From NCBI GenBank assembly GCA_964019165.1, contig OZ025281.1, positions 149,501-213,500 on the forward strand: DNA of 64,000 nucleotides. Direction: 5' to 3'. Both the position numbers and the translations under genes were made by a program. Of this stretch, positions 10,976 to 21,628 are shown piece by piece (the first letter of the stretch is position 1; each line of letters opens with the position of its first letter). Origin of the DNA: Mastigias papua. Lineage: Eukaryota; Cnidaria; Scyphozoa; Rhizostomeae; Mastigiidae. The notes under the pieces were generated by a model. It did no database searches. It saw only the letters and a list, made by a program, of their open reading frames with translations, and was not told the DNA's origin.

Positions 10976-12472
10976 TTATTGTCCCATGACGAAAATAGGT
11001 CTATTGAACCTGAGTGATGGTGGATATATTACGGTCTGTGGTATCGGCCAGCGATACTTTGGTATTCCACAGACAGGTATTCCAAACTGCATGTTCTCCG
11101 CTACAGTTTGCATCACACTGGGTTGTCCTGGGGCAAAGTAAGTCAATCTAGATGGTTGTTGACAAATACGTGTCGATCGGTTATCTCATCTACTTTGATT
11201 ATTACTCTGTGAAGTAATACGACGCGATTCTTCTTCGTCAAGACGCAAATCTGATTCTAGTGAATCGTTTTGATTTTGATCTACAGTTGTTTGCAGTGGT
11301 ACAGATGTTAGTTCATCATGTTCACTTTGCATTTCGTTTCGCTGGTTGCTGGAATCTGAGTGGTCTGCTGGATTATCTTGAGTTGTTTCTTGTGAATCTT
11401 TAGATGGATTCTCACTCTGCATTATCACTATAACTTCTTCATCCGAACTTGAACTACTATCTTCTTCTACTATAGATCTTTCCGCTGGACTGGTGCGATT
11501 TTGCAACCGAGGTGACACACATGATCTACGATTTCCATGTTGACGAGCATTTTTGTGTGACTTTTGTGCAGGTGCAGGATCTTCTATCGGTAGATCATTG
11601 CATGGCAAAAGGAAATTTCTATGAAGTACTCGCGAAGGAGCATTACCAGTTTCTCGTTTGACTTCATATACCGGAGATAAAGGATCATTACGGCGAACAA
11701 CTACATATACTTCCTTTTCCCAAAAAGCACATAGTTTTCTAGGGCCTCCCCTCTCCGACAGATTTCTTACCAGCACACGATCATGTGGTTGTAAGTCAAC
11801 AAACCTGACTTTCTTGTCGTAATAGAGCTTGTTCCGTACAGCTGATGCTGAAGATCGCTTCTGTGCAAGGGCATAGGCCTCCTCCATCGCACCCTTCCAT
11901 TTATTCGTATATGCTGTATGACCTTTACTATCAACCGATTGATCCAAATTGAAAATGAGATCAATAGGTAAACGTGGATGTCTACCATAAAGGAGACAGA
12001 AAGGAGAATAGCCAGTTGAGTCATTTCTCGTGCAATTATACGCATTAACTACTTTTGTTAGGTGCTCATGCAAACAACTCTTATAAGATTCAGGTAATGT
12101 TCGGAGCATGGAAAGTAAAGTTCGATTGAAGCGCTCCATTTGTCCATTTCTTTGAGGGTGGTATGGTTTTGTACGAGAATGTCTAATACCACAAAGTTCT
12201 TGGATTCTATCGAAAAGTCGATTTTCGAATTCCGCACCTTGATCATGATGTATCGCTTTTGGAAATCCAACATGCAGGATGAAATCGTTGTAAAGTTTCT
12301 CAGCTGCGGTTTTAGCGGACTTATTTCGTGTAGGATAGGCTCGTACAAACCTCTTAAAGTGGCCCATAACAACCAAAATATACTCATATCCACCTTTGCA
12401 ACGTTCAAGGTGTAGAAAATCTATCGAAACTAATTCAAATGGAGATGTTGTCATAATTGGATAATTTACATG
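10976..12472 (-). pseudogene. Outer element integrase core, GPY/F-like module and C-terminal tail
   Basis: This is the catalytic half of the integrase, which joins element DNA to the host chromosome. It starts at the CATG insertion point of the inner element. The DDE residues are visible: LVSIDFLHLE, HHDQGAEFEN and YHPQRNGQMERFN. A later module reads DRVLVRNLSERGGPRKL and YEVKRETGNAPSRVLHRNFL. A long acidic, Ser- and Gln-rich tail follows. An in-frame TGA at 11186-11188 cuts the frame; beyond it the same frame continues to a TAA at 10976-10978 and includes YFAPGQPSVMQTV. The inner element has a similar terminal motif, so the tail is probably genuine. With the inner element removed, the frame is continuous with 19363-20205. 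Confidence 0.85.
12469..12472. repeat. Target-site duplication CATG (left)
   Basis: CATG directly precedes the inner 5' LTR. The matching CATG is at 19359-19362. Four-base duplications are usual for this superfamily. Confidence 0.85.
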
Positions 12473-12669
12473 TGTGAGGACACCCGGATTTACCCCCAGG
12501 TTAATTTCGAACTTTGGAACTTTAGATGACGTGTACTTGGTAAGACGGAGAAAAAGTAAGAGCGAAAGAAGATTTTAACATTGTTTTGTTTTGTAAAGTT
12601 TATTTTCATTGACGAACGAGATATATTTTGTCTGAATAACAAGTTATATCTGCCTTCGTACCTGTTACA
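12473..12669 (+). repeat. 5' LTR of the inner element
   Basis: The LTR starts TGTGAGGACACC and ends CTGTTACA, 197 bp. It differs from the 3' LTR by one base (GACGAACG here, GATGAACG there). Confidence 0.95.
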
Positions 12670-12673
12670 AAAT

Positions 12674-12690
12674 TGGTGACCGAGACGTGA
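12674..12690 (+). other. Primer binding site of the inner element
   Basis: TGGTGACCGAGACGTGA starts four bases after the LTR. A TGG just inside the 5' LTR is the complement of a tRNA CCA end. I cannot name the tRNA with confidence. The leader 12691-13024 has no conserved frame. Confidence 0.75.
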
Positions 12691-13024
12691 CAGCCTAAAA
12701 AGACATTCGAGGGTTCAAGGTGTTGTTTTGTTTGCTTAAAAAGTACTTGGCGCTCGCGAGCTGAAGAGGTTCATGTCGAGCTGACTGTGAGTAAGACCTT
12801 GTTTTTATTGTGCCTAAGATTTGGCGAAGAAACAAGAAGAACTGTCATTATTTTCGTAAATTTGTCGAGCTTTAAATGTTGATTCAGCAAGCAACCAGAA
12901 GAACCGATGCTGATATCGCAACAGTAATGATTCGCATCCACGAATATTATTGATATTTTTCTTGATGTTTTGTGTACTTTTCTCGGTTGTTTTCTCGATT
13001 TGTTGTGTAAATAAAAACATAGCC

Positions 13025-14416
13025 ATGTCTCTAAGTGCAGAGGAGGAGATTGAAGAACTAGAGTTAGAACTGCATAGTCGGTTGCTTATGCTTTGTAAAG
13101 AACACTTGATTGAGCTGTTTGATAAATTTGAAATTTCCAAAGAGACTCTTCAGAATAACACGAGACTTCAATTAGCAAAACTATTGTTCAGTGCAGTTGA
13201 AAAAGAACTTGGAAAATTAAAAACCGAAGAAATTATTCCTTACCTGAAAGATTTTATTCAAACGGTGCCAGGCAGCGATCCCGTTGTGAAAAGTGCCAAG
13301 CTTGATGAAACGAATAGTGACGCGCCCAAAATTAAACAGTTAGAAAAGGAAGTCGAGGCGTTGAAAATTAAACAAAAGAATGAACTTGAATTGGCGTTAT
13401 CTAAGTTAGAAGCCGCGAGGGGCGAGACGGGGGTCGATGAGCAAACAGAAAGTGGGAAGATAGACAATCTGCAAACACTGCTTCGGCGGGATTTTAGGAT
13501 TACAGGGATGGTATGCCCCCAAGGACAAAAAGACCAGCTTTCGTTTATGAGCTTGAATCGCCAGGTGGAGGATGGTTTAAAACGAGGTTATTCCGAAAGA
13601 GAAGTTATTGATGCAATTATTAAATGTATTTCCCCAAGTTTACCTCTCAGAGATTACATTGAAGCTATGCGAGAAATAGGGATTGAATCCATCTTGAAAA
13701 TTCTTCGGGCGCATTTCCAGGAAAAAAACGCAAGCGAATTGTATTCTGCTCTTTCCAATCTAGTCCAGTCTCCCACTGAAGAACCACAAAATTTTCTAAT
13801 GCGAGCATTAAACCTTCGAGAAAAGATAATTTTTGCTTCAAAACAGAGTGGCGCGAGACTTAAATATGGTACAGAACAATGTCAATCGATGTTATTACAT
13901 GCACTGGAGACTGGCCTTATCAGTAATACTTTAAGGTCCAGGATGAGGGTGCTTTTGCAAAAACCGGGGGTGACAGATGCAGAATTGATTTACGAATTGA
14001 ATATTGCTATTACGGAAGAATCAGAGAGGAGTGCAAAATTGGGATTTGGGAAAGCAAAACCTAAAGTCAGTGAAGTGCAAGTGACAACCCAAATCAAAGA
14101 AAAGAAGGAAATGAAGGGTGGTGAGGAAATGTTAGTAACAGAGAAATTGTTAGCTGAAATCCAGTCCTTAAAATCAGATGTGACGGCGTTGAAAGAAAAC
14201 TGGAATAAGCAGCCACCACCAGATGTCCTACAAAGAAACTCCCAAAGACACCGAGGTTTGAGACAATCCCGCCGAGGGTGTGAAAATTGTCGTAAAGCAA
14301 GCAGGGGGAACGAGTGCACCCATTGCTGGAGATGTGGGGGCAGCGGACATTTTGCTAATCAGTGTGTTGGCAACCAGGGAAACTACCCACGGCTGCTGTC
14401 AAGGGACAGCCAGTAG
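13025..14416 (+). CDS. Inner element gag
   Basis: This is the structural polyprotein of the retrotransposon particle, 463 residues from the ATG at 13025. I prefer this start over an upstream in-frame TTG because the outer gag begins at the equivalent place. The N-terminus is acidic and helical with Leu/Glu/Lys-rich, coiled-coil-like stretches around residues 100-130. The middle holds a conserved block (LRRDFRITG, GLKRGYSEREVIDAIIKCIS, LRAHFQEKNASELY) also present in the outer gag. The C-terminus is basic and carries a CCHC knuckle, CWRCGGSGHFANQC, preceded by two more Cys pairs. The frame is intact and ends inside the downstream hairpin, overlapping the MYND-protease frame in the -1 register. 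Confidence 0.9.
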   Translation: MSLSAEEEIEELELELHSRLLMLCKEHLIELFDKFEISKETLQNNTRLQLAKLLFSAVEKELGKLKTEEIIPYLKDFIQTVPGSDPVVKSAKLDETNSDAPKIKQLEKEVEALKIKQKNELELALSKLEAARGETGVDEQTESGKIDNLQTLLRRDFRITGMVCPQGQKDQLSFMSLNRQVEDGLKRGYSEREVIDAIIKCISPSLPLRDYIEAMREIGIESILKILRAHFQEKNASELYSALSNLVQSPTEEPQNFLMRALNLREKIIFASKQSGARLKYGTEQCQSMLLHALETGLISNTLRSRMRVLLQKPGVTDAELIYELNIAITEESERSAKLGFGKAKPKVSEVQVTTQIKEKKEMKGGEEMLVTEKLLAEIQSLKSDVTALKENWNKQPPPDVLQRNSQRHRGLRQSRRGCENCRKASRGNECTHCWRCGGSGHFANQCVGNQGNYPRLLSRDSQ

Positions 14417-14418
14417 CC
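14377..14418 (+). promoter_or_regulatory. Programmed -1 frameshift signal of the inner element
   Basis: The heptamer GGGAAAC (14377-14383) sits in register G GGA AAC relative to gag, the canonical X XXY YYZ form. After a 7-base spacer, GGCTGCTGTC (14391-14400) can pair with GACAG and the following CC/AGCC bases (14405-14418) around an AAGG loop. The next frame, MYND-protease, is in the -1 register. Slippery site, spacer and stem all match known retroviral signals. Function is inferred. Confidence 0.85.
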
Positions 14419-15425
14419 GAACATCAGGTTGATTTGTCCCATTGCTGTAAAATTTTTAGGAAAAGCATGGAAGAGAAAGTGCTCCTTCACTGCGGTAGTT
14501 GTAGAGCTGTGAGTTATTGTTCGAAATCTTGTCAGAAGAAGGAGTGGGGTGAACACAAAATAATTAGCCTTGCAATCCAAGAACTTTCTGAAAGAAATTA
14601 TGCTTACAATGACCTTGATAGTGAAGCTATGCCTGTTTACCCTACAAAACTTACCCCAAAGGAACAAACTAAAATAGCGAAATTGATTGGTCACAAATGC
14701 ACAATGTTGTGTAGAATCAATGGTGTCGAAATCAAGGTTCTTTTAGATACGGGTGCTCAAGTGTCAATCATTAGTTATCAAGATGTAAAAAGCAATTTTC
14801 CAGATGTAAAAATTCGTCAAATTGAAGAGTTGCTGGAATCAGGAGTGAATTTAGAGTTGACTACAGCAAATGGAACGAAGTTGCCATATCTTGGATGGGT
14901 AGAAATGACCATTGAACTCAAAGGACCCTCAAAGAAGTCAAATAGAGTTATTGTACCAATGTTGATCACAGGTGCTACTTTGGATTTGCCTATAATCGGG
15001 TATAATGTATTGGAAGAGCTATTGAGCATCGGTGGTCTTCAAAACCCAGAATATAACATACTTGGCAAATTATCTGCAAGTTTTCCAATGATGCATGAAA
15101 CGACGTTGAGTGGCCTTTTGGATACTGTACTCACGGAGAGGGAAGCATACCTATCAACTGTAAAAACATCTAAAAGAGACACAGTAATTAAGGCGGGAGA
15201 CATTGCTAAGCTATCATGTCGTGTTAATACAGGCTTCGTTGAGAGAGACACTCCAGTAGTTTTTGAAAATGATGTAATGTGCCCCCTCCCCCAAGGAATT
15301 GTCATTAACGAGTCACTGCTGAATTTAAAACGTGGTAAGTGCTCCAAAGTGGACTTATTTTGCAAAAATATAAGTACCCACAACATTGTACTCAGGGGCA
15401 GAACAATAATTGGATCAATTCAGGG
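14384..15425 (+). CDS. Inner element MYND-like zinc finger plus aspartic protease
   Basis: The frame is entered by -1 shift from gag. Counting from the in-frame ATG at 14362, residues 28-69 form a MYND-like finger: [20 protein letters not shown]. Two expected zinc ligands are changed, with Phe at residue 32 in the first pair and Ser at 69 for the last Cys. Residues 113-230 are a retropepsin-type protease with the active-site LLDTGAQVS (Asp 129), a second conserved patch [15 protein letters not shown], and [12 protein letters not shown]. Such proteases cut the gag-pol polyprotein as dimers. The frame ends at 15471, but the true continuation into RT shifts to another frame near 15420, which I take for an inactivating indel. 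Confidence 0.85.
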
Positions 15426-16158
15426 TCAGGGCAGTTATGCCAGCTGTAGTGAAACCCGTGAAAGACTATAAGGATACTGGGCCTCAGTTGCAGTCAAGAG
15501 TAATAGATGATGCTGAAGAAAGTTATGATCCTGATCTTGTGCCTAAAGTCCCTTTGAGTGATAATTTAACCGTTAGACAGAAAGAATGTGTTCAGAAAAT
15601 GTTATATCAAGAAAGAGACGCTTTCTGTAGAGATGATGATGATGTGGGTTGTGCAACAGACTTTGAGATGAAGATACATTTGTCAGATAATAACCCTGTA
15701 CAGAAAAACTATGTTGGAGTACCACGCCCTCTTCTTCGAGAATTGAAGGAATATGTAGAAGACCTTCTGAACCGTGGGTTTATACAGAATTCAAGATCAT
15801 TTTATAGCAGCCCGTGTGTAGTTGTGCGAAAGAAAGATGGCTCAATGCGCCTTTGCATTGATTATCGGGAACTTAACAACAAAACAGTGGCAGACAGGCA
15901 TCCGATACCTAGAATCCAGGAAACTTTAGAAAGTTTTTTTGGTCAAAAGTGGTTTTCGACATTAGATCAGGGAAAAGCGTACCATCAAGGATTTATCCAC
16001 CCTAGTAGCCGCCCTTTGACTGCTTTTGTTACGCCATGGGGGCTATATGAGTGGGTCCGGGTACCCATGGGACTGAAGAACGCCCCGGCAGAATTTCAGC
16101 GATTTATGGAGGACTGTTTGTCAGATTATAGGGATGAATTCTGCCTTCCATACTGCCA
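15416..16158 (+). pseudogene. Inner element reverse transcriptase, catalytic box deleted
   Basis: The RT fingers and early palm are well preserved: [72 protein letters not shown] (first catalytic Asp), [20 protein letters not shown] and [15 protein letters not shown]. After CLPY the sequence jumps to MKTDI-type bases that correspond, in the outer element, to KPIYDL about 100 residues further on. The YLDD box, thumb and connection start are therefore missing. Removal of YxDD abolishes polymerase activity in known RTs. Compared with the outer copy, the deletion is roughly 300 bp and also shifts the frame. Confidence 0.9.
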
Positions 16159-16159
16159 T

Positions 16160-17283
16160 GAAAACCGATATATGATTTAACAAAAGTCGATAAGGTGCAG
16201 TCAGAAGAGACTACGCAGGCACGGAAGAGAGATAGGAAACATGGACAAGCCCCTTCAAGTCTACCTGTGAAATGGGAGGGCATTCATAGTAGGGCGTTGG
16301 ATTCTCTCGTAGATTGTCTAATAAGTCCACCCGTCATGGCATACCCTGATTTTTCCAAACCATTTGTACTACATACGGATGCCTCACAAGAGGGATTGGG
16401 AGCGGTATTATACCAGAAACAAGAACAGCGCATGCGAGTTATAGGGTATGCTTCCAGAACTTTATCGCCAGCAGAACGTAACTATCATCTCCATTCAGGA
16501 AACCTGGAGTTTTTAGCACTGAAATGGGCAATAACTGAGCAGTTCAGAGACTATTTATCTTACGCGCCTCCGTTCACTGTCTACACAGACAACAACCCTC
16601 TGACTTTTGTCATGTCCACAGCGAAGTTAAATGCTACTGGGCACAGGTGGGTCACAGCTTTAGCCGATTTCAATTTTACAATCAAATATCGGCCAGGTTC
16701 GAGCAATAAGGATGCCGACTTTTTATCAAGAAGCCCGGTACACATAGATTCGGTAATGAATGACTGCACAACAGACATTTCACAGGACGAAATTCAATGT
16801 ATGCTAAGTGCCATTTCTGCACAAGGAAACAAACAATCCTGTTGGGTGAAGGCCATTTTAATCGACGAGAAGGCATTCGATGAGTTTGTGGATCCTCCCA
16901 TAGGGAAAGCATGCTGGCCAATGAAATTAAACTTCATTCGCCAAGCACAACATGAAGACCCTGTAATTGGTCGCCTAATAGACTTTAAGTTGTCTGGAAG
17001 GCCTTCAAATGAGAAACTCAAATGTGAGTCTGCTTTGGTGAAATCTGCAATGCATGAGTGGAATAGGTTTTCCTTGGAAAATGATGACATTCTATACCGG
17101 AAATCGAATGATAAAATGCAGCTATTTCTTCCAAAAAGTTACCGTCGGCTTGCCATAAAACATTTACATGATGACCTAGGACATCTCGGGGCTGACAGGG
17201 TGATAGAGCTAGCTCGTGAGCGGTTTTATTGGCCTCACATGGCAAGGGACATTAACCATTTTGTTACAAACGTATGCCAGTGA
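16160..17283 (+). pseudogene. Inner element RNase H and integrase zinc finger
   Basis: After the deletion the frame resumes with [11 protein letters not shown]. RNase H follows: [68 protein letters not shown] and DADFLSR. It degrades the RNA strand of the hybrid. The integrase HHCC finger follows: HLHDDLGHLGADRVIE, FYWPHMARDINHFVTNVCQ. A TGA at 17281-17283 stands where the outer element has the last Cys of this finger, so it is a simple TGC-to-TGA type nonsense change. The frame stays open downstream. Confidence 0.9.
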
Positions 17284-18831
17284 ATTAAAAATAAGAAACC
17301 AGTGGTAAATGCCCGTGCTCCAGCCCAGAGTATCATTACAAGTGCACCTTTTGAGCTGGTCTCAATAGATTTTGTCCACCTGGAGAAGTGCGCTGGAGGA
17401 TATGAGTATATTTTGGTCGTTATTGACCATTTTACTCGCTTTGCCCAAGCGTATGCTACAACCAACAAATCTGCCAAAACAGCTGCAGAAAAGCTCTTTA
17501 ATGACTACATCCATCGGTTTGGGGTACCACGTAGAATACATCATGACCAAGGCACTGAGTTTGAAAATGAATTATTTCATAATTTAGAGCAACTCACAGG
17601 AATCAAGAGATCCAGGACTACTCCTTACCATCCCATGGGAAATGCCCAGTGTGAGCGGTTTAATAAGACACTTTTAGGGATGTTACGGACAATGGCAGAC
17701 AATGAAAAGTCGCGGTGGAAGAATCATATAAACAAGATGGTTTTTGCGTACAACTGTACGAGAAATGATGCCACATGTTATTCTCCATATGAACTTCTGT
17801 TTGGTCGCAAGCCTCGCCTTCCCATTGACATAATTTTCGGAATGACTAAAACAGCTGTCTGCAAAAGATACCCAGCCTATCTTAAGGATTGGAAAAATGC
17901 GATGGAGCAGGCATACAAAATTGCAGCAGAAAAGTCGGGACAATGTATGAAACGAGGCCGTGAAGCTTATAATCGGAAAGCAACAAGCTCAAGTCTTGAG
18001 CAAGGCGATCGAGTTTTAGTTAAGCGGTTGTTAGAGCGAGGAGGTCCCGGAAAGCTCAGGTCATTTTGGGAAGACAGTGTATATGTTGTTGTGCGCCGCA
18101 ATGAACCAACAGGAGCAGTCTATGAAGTAGAACGTGAAGATGGGAGTGGTCGGAGACGTACACTACATCGTAATCTGTTACTTCCTTGTCCTTATTTACC
18201 CAGTGAATCCAACCAAAACCTACAGCCTAAGTCACAAAGAAATAAAAAGGCTCCAGTGGCTGCAGTAAAAGACACATCCAGTTTGGATAATGAGGCAGAT
18301 ACTTCAGTGATAACAGATGATGATCACCGTCGGTTCAGCCCACATCAGGTGGACAGAATACTCAAACACCTTGATTCATCTTCATTGGTCTCTGACGTCC
18401 GTTAGTCAGACACATCTGATAATACACAGTGTATACCGAGAGAACAAGCTGAATTTGTGGCACCAGTTCCGTCTAATGAACCTGCTAGGGAAATAACACC
18501 ACCGCAAAGTGAACAAACCATGCCTCAAAGTCGACCACAACGAACACGACAGCCACCTGACATACTATCATACTATTCACTCGGACAGCCAATCAGTTCC
18601 CATGCTAGGATCTCTAGCGTCAATGTACCGGAATATCCAAGGCACGCGTTTCCGTAAGAGATGACAAATATCCAGTCTCAAAACAGTCAAAATTTATATT
18701 TTGCACATGGACCATCTGTTTACAATGAGCCTTCTCAGGTATTTTTTGTGGCACAGGGACCATTCGGACAGTACGTGCCCTTAGGCTCGTTTGGATCGTA
18801 TATTCATAGACCAATGCCAACTTTGTTTTAG
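17284..18831 (+). pseudogene. Inner element integrase core and C-terminal tail
   Basis: This is in the same frame as 16160-17283. The DDE core is complete: LVSIDFVHLEKC, HHDQGTEFEN and YHPMGNAQCERFNKTLLGML. Next come DRVLVKRLLERGGPGKLRSF and RRRTLHRNLLLPCPYL, a GPY/F-like module thought to help target choice. The tail is Pro-, Ser- and Gln-rich. In-frame stops lie at 18403-18405 (TAG) and 18655-18657 (TAA). The same frame continues through PQRTRQPPDILSYYSL and LYFAHGPSVYNEPSQV to a TAG at 18829-18831. The terminal FAxG-PSV motif has a counterpart in the outer element, so the original protein probably ended here. Confidence 0.85.
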
Positions 18832-19161
18832 TATCAACTTTGAAACAGATGCAATTCGTTCAGATATACTTTTGTTATCCATATTGGCATATCTTGTTGC
18901 TGTTGTATATTGTCTCGTTCAGTAATTTCACGTTGAGCAACGTATGTTTTGCGACAATAGTCGGTTAACTGTCCAGAATCTAAAGATTTTATTGCTGCGC
19001 AGCCGAAAGAATATCTAGGGAGAAATTTTCAAGGACTTTGGATTTGAGAAAATGTCCAAGTACAGAGGATATGATGGCACAGTTCAAGAAACTATATATT
19101 TTTGAAGAATTTTACACATTCTTTTTCAATGTCAGGAGACATTTAATTTTGAGGGGGCGAG
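18832..19161 (+). other. Inner element 3' UTR and polypurine tract
   Basis: No frame of note. It ends in GAGGGGGCGAG (19151-19161) directly against the 3' LTR, which is the polypurine tract. Confidence 0.8.
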
Positions 19162-19358
19162 TGTGAGGACACCCGGATTTACCCCCAGGTTAATTTCGAA
19201 CTTTGGAACTTTAGATGACGTGTACTTGGTAAGACGGAGAAAAAGTAAGAGCGAAAGAAGATTTTAACATTGTTTTGTTTTGTAAAGTTTATTTTCATTG
19301 ATGAACGAGATATATTTTGTCTGAATAACAAGTTATATCTGCCTTCGTACCTGTTACA
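19162..19358 (+). repeat. 3' LTR of the inner element
   Basis: 197 bp, 196 of 197 identical to the 5' LTR, with the same TGTGAGG start and TTACA end. Confidence 0.95.
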
Positions 19359-19362
19359 CATG
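19359..19362. repeat. Target-site duplication CATG (right)
   Basis: Matches 12469-12472. Removing one copy and the inner element restores one continuous frame register of the outer pol. Confidence 0.85.
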
Positions 19363-20205
19363 TAAAGGTGCTCTTATTGGAAGAACAGGGCGCTTTTGTT
19401 TTATGCAACTACAGACATTTGTAATAAAATTTTCTATATCCGTTTGCATACGAGGCCAAAAGAAACGTTGGCGAACGAGATCGAGGACCCTGTCAGTACC
19501 TAAATGATCCATCTCTTCGTGGAGTTCTTTCATAACAAATCTATGATATTTCGAAGGTAATACGATTTGTTTACGCGATCCATTGTTTCGAATAACAAGA
19601 CCGTTATTAGTTAGTTCCAACTTATTCCATTCATGTAGTAAACGCTTTACGTTCTGCGACTCACGTGATATTTCACGTGGAGAAGGTTTAATTTTTCTAC
19701 TTACAAAATTCAATACGCGACTGATTGTTTGGTCTTGGGCTTGAGATTGACATAAATCGACAGCATTAATCTTTTCAAAACTATTTTCCTTTCCTGAATC
19801 TCCTATTGCAAGTACATTATAATCAGTAGTTAACGACGAAATCCATGTGGACTCTCCTTGTTCGCTTATTTTGGCTGCATATGCTACAGCTTGTCTCGTA
19901 TCTGTCGTTGTTTCCTCCGTACAAGTTTCCATATACGATTCGAAATTCTGAGATAAACGAGATAAAGTGTCTGCATCACGATTAATTTTTCCCGGATGAT
20001 ATTTAATTTTGAAATTAAAGTCGGCTAATTCACTTATCCATCGAAGACCGGATGCGTTCAATTTTGCAGACGATAAAACGTAAGTCAAAGGATTATTATC
20101 GGTATAAACGGTAAACGAAGGAACGTAATAAAGGTAATCGCGAAACTGCTCACACACAGACCATTTTAAAGCCAAAAATTCAAGCTCTCCCGAGTGAAGA
20201 TGATA
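19363..20205 (-). pseudogene. Outer element RNase H (second half) and integrase zinc finger
   Basis: On the minus strand the frame at 20175 starts within RNase H ([51 protein letters not shown]). It continues through a connector to the integrase HHCC finger (ELHEEMDHLGTDRVLDLVR, FFWPRMQTDIENFITNVCSC), where both Cys residues are present. It then reaches the CATG point at which the inner element entered. A frameshift near 20205 separates it from the first half of RNase H. The order matches the inner element throughout. Confidence 0.9.
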
Positions 20206-21628
20206 GTTCTCTCGGCTGGGGACAAAGTGCGTGAGCCGTACGCTATAACTCTAAGTACTCCATTCTGACGTTGGTATAGAACAGCTCCAAGTCCAGTCTC
20301 AGATGCATCGGTGTGCAAAATAAATGGATCTGTAAAATTCGGATAAGCCATGATCGGTGGGTTTACTAACTTTTCGATGAGTTTGTCTAGTACTTTCTGA
20401 TGTTCTTCGGTCCATAAAATACGACAGCTTGATGGTATTTGATGAGTAGCTGACTTATTCAGACGACTTTTGATTGTTTTATCCTTTACTGTGTTATCAG
20501 GATCAGAGGTTAGGAGATCATAAATTGGTTTAGCAAACCTGGAGAAATTTTCAATATATCTCCTATGATATCCTAGAAGTCCCACGAGTCTCCTTACATC
20601 ACCAACTGTTTTCGGAGTAAAATTTTGTAGGTTCAAAATCGGTTTAATACTTTCAGAAACAAGTTTGTATCCTTCCTCTGAAACGATTCCTCCCAAGAAA
20701 TTGACTTCTTTATGGAAAAGCTTGCATTTTCTAGGTTTTAATTTCACTCCATACTCTCGAAGACGTCTTAGGGCCTTGCGAAGATTAGTAAGATGTTCCT
20801 CAAAAGTACTGCTGAAAACAATTACGTCGTCTAAGTATGGAATACATACATTATCGCGTAAATCACCAAGACAGTTTTCCATATCCATAAAATGCTGAAA
20901 GGCCCCTGGGGCATTACGCAAACCAAATGGAATACGAACCCATTCGTAGAGACCCCAAGGGGTTATGAAAGCGGTCAGATGTTGATCTGTATCACTTATA
21001 TACCCCAGATGGTATGCCTTTCCTTGATCTAGGACAGAAAATTAAGCATTTCCTCATAAATTGTCTAAGCTTTCCTGTATTCGTGGGATTGGATGACGGT
21101 CAGGTACAGTTTTCTGGTTTAATGCTCGATAATCGACGCACAAACGTAAACTTTCGTCTTTTTTTCTAACACAAACCACTGGTGAACTATATGAAGAATT
21201 TGATTTTCGTATAAAGTTTCGATTTAGTAAGTCCTCTATGTAAGCCTTCACTTCCGGGTAGAGAGGTCTAGGAACTGCAACATAATTTTTTTGCACTGGG
21301 GTTTTATCCGTTAAATTTATTCCTAGTTTCAATTCTGGGACTGATCCAATATCATCGTCATTTTTGGAAAAGGATTCACTTTCTTCACTTAAAAGTCGAA
21401 ACGCAGATTGTTTTTGTGAAGCTGAAAAGTTAGATAGATCAATCTGGCGTATGTTTTCTGGTATAATTCCGTCAAAAGAGCTGCTATTCGTGTTCTTGGC
21501 GGCGACATCGACGCTTTCCATGTTTTCCTTCAAGCGCACATCAATTTCAGTTACTGACTGAACTAGTTCTACTCGTCCAAGAACAGAATGACGAGGTAAC
21601 ACGATATCGTGTTTTGAGTTATTTACTA
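20206..21628 (-). pseudogene. Outer element reverse transcriptase and RNase H (first half)
   Basis: One minus-strand frame carries the [94 protein letters not shown]. The catalytic YLDD is near 20826-20837, followed by [20 protein letters not shown] and [16 protein letters not shown]. RNase H begins [19 protein letters not shown]. Two in-frame stops, TGA at 21054-21056 and TAA at 21042-21044, break the palm just before LDQGKAYH. They stand where the inner copy has Phe and Trp. The catalytic box itself is intact. A frameshift near 20205 ends this frame. Confidence 0.9.

Larger units (their letters stand above)
12473..19358 (+). mobile_element. Inner Ty3/gypsy retrotransposon (plus strand, nested)
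   Basis: The element is 6886 bp with 197-bp LTRs that differ at one base. It is flanked by CATG and inserted into the integrase gene of the outer element. Order: LTR, primer site, gag, frameshift signal, MYND finger and protease, RT, RNase H, integrase, tail, polypurine tract, LTR. Lesions: a frameshift near 15420, a deletion of about 100 codons removing the RT YxDD box near 16155, and stops at 17281, 18403 and 18655. It belongs to the same lineage as the outer element but is clearly diverged from it. Confidence 0.95.

Noticed and set aside
12950..13024. Longer N-terminus for the inner gag from an upstream TTG, with a membrane-like segment
   Set aside because: It lacks an ATG, and the outer gag starts at the position equivalent to 13025.
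20925..21060. Frameshift between the two outer RT frames
   Set aside because: Both frames have the same register; the break is two in-frame stops, not an indel.
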